64,000 bases of DNA, taken from assembly GCF_036373705.1 (NCBI RefSeq), contig NC_089867.1:11371001-11435000 (forward strand). Reading direction: 5' to 3'. Made by a program: the position numbers and the translations under genes. Positions 12,570-23,900 of the stretch are shown here, piece by piece; the stretch's first letter is position 1, and each line of letters opens with the position of its first letter. This stretch comes from Amia ocellicauda. Its lineage: Eukaryota > Chordata > Actinopteri > Amiiformes > Amiidae. The notes beneath the pieces are model-generated. The model ran no database searches and was not told the origin of the DNA. It was given only the letters and a program-made list of their open reading frames with translations.

Positions 12570-12654
12570 CTTCAAAGAGTCCTAAATCCATCCCATCAGC
12601 TGCACCACGTGTGTGTTGATGGCTCTTTAGTGAAGTCAGACAGGGCGCCGCCAT
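12570..12654 (-). CDS. kif15: Possible alternative first coding exon of KIF15
   Basis: An ATG in an excellent Kozak context (GCCATGG) at 12654 opens 28 codons plus one nucleotide (beginning MAAPCLTSLK), ending at the donor GAAG|gtaaag. Its phase (1) equals that of the 12444 exon, so splicing to the exon at 11529-11502 would join the KIF15 frame as ...LFEGDSGD. I prefer the 12444 start because it resembles the known N-terminal length and lies just downstream of a cell-cycle promoter site. This exon could also be non-functional. No transcript evidence was available. Confidence 0.4.
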
Positions 12655-12687
12655 GGCTTACCAATGTCACATGTGTGTGGTGTTCAT

Positions 12688-12804
12688 AGGTCGCGTTCGT
12701 GTAGCGCAGATTTCCGCAGTTCTGCGCGTGTCTGCGCTGCTCCACCAATGGGATTGTTGGGATCCTGCAGATCTGCGCAGATCTGCGCTACAAGAAAGCG
12801 ACTT
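12688..12804. repeat. Imperfect palindrome (about 40-bp arms) in the KIF15/KIAA1143 promoter
   Basis: The arms 12688-12727 and 12765-12804 match at about 32 of 40 positions when one is reverse-complemented, including a perfect 12-bp core (TGTAGCGCAGAT at 12700-12711 against 12781-12792). The roughly 37-bp loop contains a CCAAT box. The hexamer CTGCGC recurs throughout. It could be a small MITE-like insertion or a promoter hairpin; no target-site duplication was obvious. Confidence 0.7.
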
Positions 12805-12952
12805 GTCTCTTGACGATATTATTATGCATTTATTTTTATTTTGATCGTGTGATGTTTGTTTTTCTTCGATACAACAACAACAACAATAAAAAGCCCTAAA
12901 TTCAAATGTAAAATGCACATTAGGTCTGGACCATTGACAAATGAGGAGCTGT

Positions 12953-13024
12953 GTGATTTGTCAGATAGCGGGCGCGGGAAAATGACGTAGAATTGGTCGG
13001 ATAGCGGGCTCAGGAAAATGACGT
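12953..13024 (+). repeat. Tandem 36-bp duplication in the KIAA1143 promoter
   Basis: Units 12953-12988 and 12989-13024 align without gaps. They share the block GATAGCGGGC followed three bases later by GGAAAATGACGT, so each carries one TGACGT core exactly 36 bp apart. The second copy ends 109 bp before the KIAA1143 ATG. An inverted CCAAT (ATTGG) is present only in the second unit. Confidence 0.85.
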
Positions 13025-13118
13025 TTCATGCAAACAAACCCGTATAGCCCGAGACACAAGACATATCTTTTACTACATCGCGATTTGTGTCTTTCGTTTC
13101 ATATTGTATTCCTAATAA

Positions 13119-14082
<964 letters not shown>

Positions 14083-15283
14083 CGTCTGACTGTGGCAGTC
14101 TGACCTGCACCATGTGGACCCATTATTGAGCTCAGGCTGTTTGAGAGGGTTCTTGTGACTGAGTGGGACTGAGTTATCACAACAAACAGCAGCATTAAAA
14201 TGCACTGATTTGCTTTTCTATGTAGATGTTCCTTGTTAATCATTTACATTTTTCAATTTATTTTACTTCAAAACCCCAAATCTTAAATGCCAACATTTTC
14301 ATGCTCTAATTGTCTGATTAATTGGACTTGTTTCCCTCAAAATCCTTTATAGAAACTTTGGCCTGCAAAGGATCTGCAAAAGACCATCCAAAAATCATGT
14401 GTATGCCCAGTTAAGTGCATTAGACAGATTAGGTAACTTTGGAACAGAAAAGCCTACAGCCCTGGTGGACTACAGTGTGGTACCACTGCTTTATTTTCAG
14501 AAGAATGAATTCATAATCATATCTACATTGGGCTTCCATTGGACTTATCTGGTGAAAGCGTCTACCAAGGTTCAGACATCTTGGGATTCTTGGAAGATCC
14601 ATGGGGTCAATGCATGTTTCCCAGGTTGTTGCAGGTCCTGTATCAGCAAATCAGATTGCACATAGCTGGATGTAAAAGGGAAAAATTAGATTCTAAATGA
14701 AGGGGGGGGATGAGTAAATCCGTCATAAGACTTAAAAGATCAGACTCTTTCACCTTGGAACGTTCCATGGTCATTTTTGGCTTCTGCCCTGAAAAAATAA
14801 TCAATACAAATTCAATGTCCTTTAGTTCCAGGTCCCTTTCAGACAGCTCAGTATGAAAACACATGTTGCGTTTCTTTTAGCATTTTGATGAGCTGGATTA
14901 TACTGTTTAATTATTACAAATTTTGATTTCCCTATACAGTCGTACTTGTTTGTACGATCAATCTGTGTCCCCTATTTAAAATGTGTTTTCTAACGGAGTT
15001 AAAGACCTGCATGATAAGGATGAAATTGCCTCTCCTTATGGTAATAACTCGGATGTTTAAAGTGCAGGAGTATACTGCTCTTCATAGTTGTAAAAGATGG
15101 CTAAGTAACCCCCCTTTTATTTAATTAGGATAGAGGGTGCCACGTGTACCGTTTTTATTGTGAATCAGCTCATCGGATGTACATATATGTAAAGCTTCTA
15201 CAAAGGAGCAGGTGAAGTGTTTAAGTTGTTAAACAATGCAACGTAAATGACTAGATTTGTTTTTAAAAGCCAGAGTTTGTGAT

Positions 15284-15307
15284 GTGTATGTGTGTGTGTG
15301 TGTGTGT
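15284..15307. repeat. (TG)n microsatellite
   Basis: Short TG run with interruptions, within the probable KIAA1143 3' UTR. Confidence 0.85.
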
Positions 15308-15327
15308 TTGTGTACAACTGAAAAAAG

Positions 15328-15333
15328 AATAAA
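15328..15333 (+). terminator. Candidate poly(A) signal of KIAA1143
   Basis: AATAAA is followed about 25 nt later by a T-rich stretch and lies 1.25 kb past the KIAA1143 stop, before the oppositely oriented GPD1L 3' region. It is the clearest plus-strand signal in the interval, but other variants may be used. Confidence 0.45.
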
Positions 15334-16070
15334 ACTGTTTTTTCATATATTTAACTTTTTTTTTTTTGTTACCAATACCCCCACAATGCTGAAGTGTGCC
15401 CTCTATGGATTACCTATAGTTATTGGCTCTGTTTGACCAACCCCTGACAGTATCCATTAAGAGTCAAATCTGCATATAGGGCACATAATGAAAGAAATCC
15501 AGTATTCCATCTGATCTGTATTGAGGTGGTGCCACTTTTCATTCCTCATTAACTTACTTACCACTGGAGTACAAATGCATACCATCAGGGTCAGTTCCTG
15601 TTTTCAACCTGAACGTTAACAGCTTCAGAGATTCACTACAATGCCAGTAGATGGCTCTACTTGTATAAGTCTATGCTGGTAGATGTTCACTGCTTCTTCA
15701 TGAAGAAACTCATAAAACGTTTTTGAAATATTGCTTGTTTTTTAAAAGGACAAATTAGGGCTATTTCAAATGGATTTGAATCTATATGGGTTACAAAGCA
15801 TTCAAGTTTTTATCTATTTCCCCCCCCCGGAATGAAGATGGGAAAGGTAAGTATTCAATTAATAACAATCACTTGATTTAATTAATGCAATTATTGATTT
15901 AGGTGGACTACTTAAGTATTGTTTTCACACACAATCCTGTGTTACTGTACTGTGCACTATAATCACATAATTTGACATTGTATGGTGGTGCAAAAAACGC
16001 TCTGCATCGATGTTTACAATTAAGATAAACCATTACATTAAGACATGAATAGTGCAACAGAGAAATTAGT

Positions 16071-16076
16071 TTTATT
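16071..16076 (-). terminator. Candidate poly(A) signal of GPD1L
   Basis: TTTATT on the plus strand is AATAAA on the minus strand, about 1.9 kb downstream of the GPD1L stop. A second candidate at 17132-17137 would give a UTR of about 0.85 kb. Which one is used cannot be told from sequence. Confidence 0.35.
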
Positions 16077-17983
16077 TCTACCAAAAAGGAAGTGATACAT
16101 GTTTTCAGAAATTAAACATTGAATGAAGAAGCAAGCATATAAAACATCAACAAGAGACAGGATTATGTTATCAGAAACCGTAATTGTCTGGTACAGAATT
16201 TTGTAAGGTTAAATTTGTGTTACATTCATTAACAATTTGAGGAAATGTAAAAGGCAACTTAAAAGTGAGCTACATACAGAGAGTACTTATAATATTCTCT
16301 GGCTGGGTAAAGTAATTTGCTTTAAATATCTCAATTCATCTGAAGCGTCCTTTGAGAAGGTCTTTGTAAAATCAAATTACGGAGGGAATGGAGTTCAGAC
16401 AACTTTAGATGGATTTTAAGCAAGACGTGCCAAGCTTGGTGGGTAAAGAGAACAAAAAAGAGAGCTGATGTTCCCAATATATTAAACCAAGATAACGATA
16501 GAAAGCATAAGGCTTGTGCTTTCAACTAGAGCTTCACAATGTCTAAAACAAGCTGATGCACTCATTATAAATTGAACAAATGTGGATGTACTAAAAATAG
16601 TAAGGAACAGTTCTTCTCTGCAAATGAATCTTTCTTGGCGTACATTTTTTAAAGCATGTTGGTCATGTTCTTTTGTTTTAAAGAGCCACAGACATTTTAA
16701 GCAGTGCAGTTTGAAAATGTTTCTGTAATGGACGATCTCAGGAAGTGAGGGGCGTCTCTGCAGGAAGTGATGAAGGCAGAGGTGACACCTGGCAGCACTA
16801 AAAATCTAAAACCTGTATAGATTTTAGGGCTTTACAGGCAAGATATACAGCACCTTAACAGTTTGGACCACTTCGATGTATAAAGACTTGTTTTAGATAT
16901 ATAAGATGTATTCCATAGCTGTGCTGTTGTTATCACTTAATTAAAATACAAAATGTCTTGAAAATGAAAAAGTTCTGCTTTTCGGCTTGGATTTGATCAA
17001 AATTGGTCTCCCTCTCAGGCATTGTAGTTGGATTGGGGGACTGCTTACAGTTTTGTGATCAACATGATTCTACAGCTGCAACTAATAACCAAATCATATT
17101 CCCAGAGTATACATATAAAAAAATCTTTCCCTTTATTGGAACGGTTCATCTTCTGAGCTAGAATAGAAAACACCTCTAGTTTAATGGCTTTATAATGAAG
17201 ATAAATATTTATATATTTAAAAAGTGTAGATTTCTGCTTTAAAAAGTACCTAAAGGTATGTGTACTTTATGGAAATAGTATAAAAACAAAATAATGTGAA
17301 ATGGTTTGTCATTTAAAAAAAAAACCTTGTGCGTTTCACTTGAACTAAAATATGGAAAAAACAACAGAGATATCCACAGGCATATTTTCATTATGAATTT
17401 GACATTAAGCATAACAATATCAGAGATAGATTCAAACACCCAAAAAACAAACTGTATTTAAACCCTGAGGTAATCATAATACTACTGCACTCAGTAAAGT
17501 AAAAACGAATGTAGCTATCTCACTTCTAAAATAGGTTTCTGATACCTAAACATACGTGTGCCATTTATGTGTTTGTCGCCTCCCCGTTTCAGATTGTAAT
17601 CGTCTGCATCTCTTTTCCTGCTTTTGTATCCTTCAGCACAAGGATATAAAACAGCAGTACTTTTCCAGGAACCAAACCGGTTATGCAATTTCCAACGTAG
17701 TGTTGACTGAAGATGGGGGGAGACAAACACTGTCAAATGCACAGGGACCGGATATGGTTAGAATCATGGGGTAGTTTTGACCAAAAGGCATTATTTAACC
17801 TTGTTTTGTATGTGACAGTTTAAGATTTGTCCTCTGCTACTATGGTGATGAACCATCCTATCTAAAACTGACCACTGTACTGTATCTCCTCCAGCACAGT
17901 GACATTGGAATTGCTCCTGAAAAAGTGGCCGTTCTTATCAGGGAGAACAGGCCAGGAAGGAGGCCAGGGTGCCAGGGCCCAGG

Positions 17984-20900
17984 TCATATGTGCTCTGGGT
18001 GACTCTGCAGACAGGAAATCATGTCTTGAACCGGCTTCCCTTCATAACAGATCTGGTAGACCGCCGTGAACAATGGAAACCTAGGGGTATAAAAAGAGAC
18101 AAATAGAATTTATTTAAAGATAGTTTAAGGAAAGTTAGTGTGAATTGTAATTTCTACTATGAAATTGTCTGCTGTCATTTAACTTGCCCCACGCTAAAGT
18201 GCTTCTCCAAACATAAAAACATAACATGAAAAGATGTTCAGTCATGTCAAAATTGCTGAGTTGAGTTTCCCCAGAACACTACAAACCGAAACTAGATGAA
18301 TCCCAGCTCCGCGCCGTGAGTGCCACTCAACCAAGCCTCGGAAAACTCTTTGATGCATCAGCCGTTCGTTACGAGATCAAAAGGAAACATGTGATTGCTG
18401 CTCTTGCCAAGGAAAAGCGATTTATTTCTTTTTTTTGGCCTGGTGAACGGGATAAGCAAATGGATTCACAGAGCCTCAGATGTGAGGAAAGATCTCCCCA
18501 GTGATGCAGATTACTGTGTAATGTCTACTGTGTGCCGATTAACATTGTATACAAATCTACAACAAGCACCTATTCGACAGCGGTACTCACTTGTCCACCA
18601 GGCCCTTCTGTTTGAGAATGTGGTAGACCTCAGCGGAGGTCTGCGGTCCCTGCAGCTTCTGCCCGTTCAACATCTCCTTCTCCAGCTCCTCGATACTCTG
18701 CCAGAGGAGCATCACGAGATGGAGAGCACACACTGTAACAACCGGTCAGGCCATCTTCATAGCAACAACTATTTCGGGACTACGCTAGGTGGGAGTTCGT
18801 TACCCACCTTGCCGGTCTTGGCGAACGCCTCAGCGACCCTGCGGTTGCGGCCACCGTAGCAGGTGGTGATGAGGTCAGCCACGCCGCAGCTTTCCAGGAA
18901 GGTCGCCGGGGCCACCACCCCGTCCTTACAGGACAGCTTGGCGAAGGCGATCATCTCCATCAGGCCCAGTCGGATCACGGCCGCCTTGGTGTTGTCACCG
19001 CAGAGCAGGCCGTCGCAGAACCCGGCGCCCACCGCCACGATGTTCTGGTGGAGAGAGGCAGGGATGAGGATGGGAGGGAGAAAGAGGAAGACAGAGGGGA
19101 GAATGGGGAAGAAGGATAAGGGAGAGAGAGAGGGGGAAAGAGGAAGATGTAGAAAAGTGGGAGGGAGAGAAAAAGGTAGAAAGTGAAATGTAGAGACAGG
19201 GCAGGAAAGAACAAGGGAGTGGGCAACGTAAGGAAACAGTTTTAGAGAGAGAGAGAGAGAGAGGAGAAAATGAGCCTTGAGGGCAGGAAAATGAATTCCT
19301 TCAAATTTCACAGAGTGGAGGAGTTCAATTCCTATCTTGGGCTGCCGAGTCTCTCGTTCAAACGTCAGCTCTGAGTTACTTAAATCATCCTAATGATGTG
19401 CTCAGCTGGTGCCATTAACCTTTTTTTATTTTTTTTTTTTTTGTACGCCTGACAATATAAAAGCTGTACTTCATTCAAGACACAGCACCTATAAAACATT
19501 TTTCAAGCCTGAGGAGAAGAGTGAAAGTGCAATTTGTCCGATTCAGCCACCAAGACCCAACAGGAATAGAGTTTGACACCTCTGACAGACGGCACCTTAC
19601 ATTTTAATTTGTATAACTCATAAATAGGGAATTATAAACACTGTGTTGCCTTTCATTTCTTTGCAAGAAAAGTCTCATAAATCCTCCTGAGCATTGCCGT
19701 TAATATTAACACAGTCTGTTGGGAGACGTTATTTCACTGTCTTGCCTCACAGATCGGCAACATATTCTAGTGTTGGGACTCAAATCAGGATTTATTGTCA
19801 ACAGCATTTTTTAATAATATGTAAGAATGAACCAGGAGTACAAGACAATTTAGCGGGTCCACATGTACAGCCCAGAGGAGTCTATCACAGCATTGTATTC
19901 CACAGCAATGCAGGAAAGACATTTGGCCAGAAGGGTTTATAATTACGTTAGCCTGACAAATTAGAAGTATAATGCTTGTTGAGCACCTCAGTAAAGAATA
20001 ATGAGATGTTCGCCTTTTCTCATTAAATGGGGACGTTGTTATTTCCATTTTTTCCACCCACATTCAAAACAGTCTTTTGCGAGTCCACAAATCGTGATTT
20101 AGCCAAGTTTGTGTCTGACTGGAGTGCAATTTAGGAGTATTACTGAAGGGCCCTCATGTCTTTGTGAGCCAGATAGTAATCAGCAGGTGACAGATGAGGA
20201 CAGGGACCAAAGTCAAGACTGGGGGATTTTCCACAGGGAGAATAGCGAAGTTCGTCTTCAATACCAGCCCACAATCCCATTGATTTTCTTAGCAGTGACT
20301 TTTAAACCTCTTTACTTGTTCTCAACCCCACCTATACACAGAGCAGATGGTAACAAAGCACCAGTATCTGAAATAATACACGTTATATAATAGCAAAAAT
20401 GTTTGCCTATGGTTTAATTTGGGATGCAGTGAGAGCAGAATTGATCTTACAGTTACACATAGCTTGGAATACTTTCATTAATATATTGTTAATGTTGCAC
20501 TAAAAGGTAGTACACTTGTTGTGTTCCTACCAAACGAACTGAGGGTTGGATTTGGGGGTGCGTGACATGAAGCCATTTGTTAATGAGTTTCATGAGTTGA
20601 CTTTGGCCCTAAAACTGTTTGACACCATAAAGTATCGCAGTTCAGAATAAAGATACAGAACATTTTATTGGTTAGGTTCATAAACCATTGTGTGTCAATT
20701 AACTGCTGATTTGGAGGTTTAAAAACAAACAAAAAACAATGCAAAATTCAGCCGTTTAATAATAGCCCTATAAAACAACTGCACAATTCCAGTGTGCCAG
20801 CCTAACCCAGGTAGTTCTCCTGTTTTGTGAAATTTGAGTGATATGGAATTCTGCAGCACCGAATAGAATATCATCATGCTATAAATTGTCCTTAAAATGG

Positions 20901-23900
20901 GAATATTCTCGTGAACACTTCAATAACCAGCCACTGCAGGATATTAATCCTCCAACCCAATGCAAAACGATTATGCAAAGATAGGAAAAGCCTAAATATC
21001 TCAGGCTTTCAATCGTTCAAAAGGGTGATTTACCGAGGCTGCAAAATGATTAGAACTCTGCATACATTGCTACACAGTTCAAAAACCTTGGTAAAATATT
21101 CTGCATTCACCCTGCTGTTTTGTCGTCCTTATGAATAAACATTCAGTAAAGCAGTGGGGAGGTCAAACCTATTGGTATGCATCTGGGGCTGGCTGCCTTG
21201 CCCGATCTAATTTCCCTGTTATTTTAGAACGAATTTCACTGGGAATAATATAGGGCACTCATCTGCAAGCACTGTTAAAGCGCGGTGCTTCAGGAAACGC
21301 GCTCTGTTGCTTAAACGGAGAGCAGGCACCCAGCTATTATAAAGGGAGAGCCACGGAGGGCTTCACGATTGATCCGAGAGTGAGGTCTCTCGCAGGACAT
21401 CGAGCATCTACAGACTCTGAGCACACCCCCCCCCCCCCCACCCCCAGGTTTAAATCAGTTTCTCTGCTACAAACCTGCTCTGTTCCTCGCTGAGTAAGAG
21501 CACTCAGACTGTCTCAGCTCTGCTTACTTTCCGCTGGGATCCAACAGCACACCTTATAAGAGGCTGGCAGTCTGGTGGGGTTTGGTTTTCTTTGGTGACA
21601 ATTTACTATTTCACCGCAGCACTACACTGCAAACCATATGTTAACAACACCTCCACGGAGCTCTTATCTTTTAGTTGTCTCTATGGGGAAATCTGACACA
21701 ATTCATGATTATAATTATTTGCTATTGTGTTTTCTAAAAATACGGTTTGCTTTTTTATGGATGTAGTGAAGCTACTTTGAGCAGAATAAAAATAACGAAA
21801 CAATACGAAAATAAGGAGGAGGAAAATGATTACATAGTACAGATTTTTCAGTAATTTAAAATGCCATTCTCCAGGCGGAATATAATAGAAACAATCTTAT
21901 GCCGGGAATGCTGACTCACTTTTACATGGCTCGGCGGGATCAATATTCCTTGAGCGTTGCAAAGATGGCAGCGGATGGTTTTGAATGATCACTGCATTAT
22001 TAGGTCAATTATACCATGTTTTTCATAAGTGTCTTGTTTCGCTGCGGTAAAAACAAGTATTTTATTGACATAGAAGCTGATTTATTACTATTTTGTCTAA
22101 ATCTAGAGTGCTTCAAATCACATTCTTGTTCATTCAAAGACAGCAGCTGCTCTGGCACAACTGAAATACGCTCTGGGTAATCAGCATTGTAATTACACAT
22201 GAAAATATATCTTTAAAAATGTTTCCAGAGGAGCAATGGAGCAAACGAGGGCTTCTGCTTGTCCTTTGCATAGGAAGCAGAAATCAAATTGAGAGCTTTC
22301 CTGGCTCCATTTTGTGTGCCATGGCTTGCTTTACAGACTGTAATACCATTGAATTCAGAACAAAGAGTTAAAATCTACCTCTTAACAGACTGTATGCGGA
22401 GTATATAACCTGTCTAAAAGTTTTTTATCTTTCTTTTTTTCCATCGTTTCTTTTCTTGGAATGCCAAGCAGTCGGCTCAGAAACTCAGAACCCCCAAAGC
22501 CTTCAGCAGCTGTTCCTCTAGGGACCCCAAAGCATTTACCTCCAGCAAAATCTGAAAACTCTTTGTGCTCCTGCTTGTCACACTGTAGTTTGCAAAGGAA
22601 GGAAGATGATTGATATTGAGGCGAGCAACCAGACTTATTCCAGGTCTGAAGGGAATGTCCTACTGAGAGACTGAGGAACTGAACCTTTTCACCCTGGAAC
22701 AGAGGAGACTACGAGGGGACTTGATTCAAGTCTTCAAAATCATGAAAGGCATCGACCACATCAAACCAGAGGAGCTTTTCCAGATCAGCAGGGACACACG
22801 CACCCGGAGACACAAATGGAAATTGGGCTTCAAGGCATTCAAGACAGAAAACAGGAGACACTTCTTCACACAAAGAGTTGTCACAATCTGGAACAAACTC
22901 CCCAGCGATGTGGTAGATGCTGAAAATTTGGGAACAATTAAAAATACACTGGATAGGATCCTTGGATCACTCAGTAATGGACACCAAATGAGCACGATGG
23001 GGCAAATGACCTCCTCTTGTTTGTACACTTATGTAATATTTGGGGGAGAAAAAAGCAATAATTTTAGATCATGAAGGTTCATTCCAAATTCTAAGTACTG
23101 ACTAACTAACACAATTAAAATGAGAAGATGGCTACAAATTTGATCTGATTGATTTGAATTTAAAGAAGCAGTTTCCTTACACGTTGTCTGCTCCTGTTGA
23201 ATAAGCACCACGGCTTGTGTTAATACAACAGCCATACCTTGATTAACTTCGACTTCAAACTGCGAAGGTAACCAAAGTCTAATTACGATAAAATAAACAG
23301 TTACATCGGAGCTGACAGTGAAAAGGCGCAATCAAGTGCTGAAAGGAATTAAGCAGAGAACTGAAGCGTGACATTTAAAAACGTTTCAATGATAAGTTCC
23401 CTTTCATGCTAATTTGTCAATCATTCACTCCAATGCACACTAAATGAGTTCAGTGTTGTATCCCTTGGTGTTTGTTTCTGTCAGATATTTTGATTTTTAA
23501 TGAAAAAGATGTCCCGATCCAAATAATTTGGTTTTCCAATTAAAGCCTAGTTTTCCGTTATTGAAAACGTTTCAAAGGGATCCTACAATATGTTTGCATG
23601 GGGTACAATTGGTTATAAGGAAGTTACCTTTAGGGCTCCGCAGAGCTCCACAGTATCTGCATCATCCACCACCGTAATACGGAAATTGGGCGTCTGCAGA
23701 AGCTCTTTGAACAAAAGGCCATTTTCCATGTTTTTGCTTCCTGGAGAGGATAAAAAAAGAAAAGTCAAAAATGAATTATTGATCTCGACTATCTAGTTAT
23801 TTCCCAGGCTTCTATACACAGTCCACCCAAATACACATAAAAATGCAAATTCTGACAACAGACCAACATTTAATTTGTAAATGCTGATGAATAAAACATT

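Larger units (their letters stand above)
14083..17983. other. Tail-to-tail interval between KIAA1143 and GPD1L
   Basis: This 3.9-kb AT-rich stretch should hold both 3' UTRs. It contains a (TG)n run near 15284-15307, short T and C homopolymers (about 15355-15367 and 15822-15829), and candidate poly(A) signals on both strands. I recognise no additional coding exon, structural RNA or transposon. In human the two flanking genes are not neighbours, so a synteny breakpoint relative to human lies here. Confidence 0.6.
19045..23627 (-). other. GPD1L intron 5 (4.6 kb)
   Basis: It contains the purine tract beside exon 6, a short less AT-rich patch with the poly-C run (about 21270-21500), and the LINE 3' end at 22660-23043. 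Nothing else was recognised. Confidence 0.7.

Noticed and set aside
12472..12654. A separate small gene on the minus strand starting MAAPCLTS
   Set aside because: Beyond the donor at 12570 the frame runs into promoter sequence and intron. The phase fits KIF15 exon 2, so it was treated as a possible alternative KIF15 exon.
18769..19311. 180-codon minus-strand open frame
   Set aside because: Only 18808-19044 is coding (GPD1L exon 6). The N-terminal Leu/Ser/Pro-rich part is translation of the intronic polypyrimidine tract.
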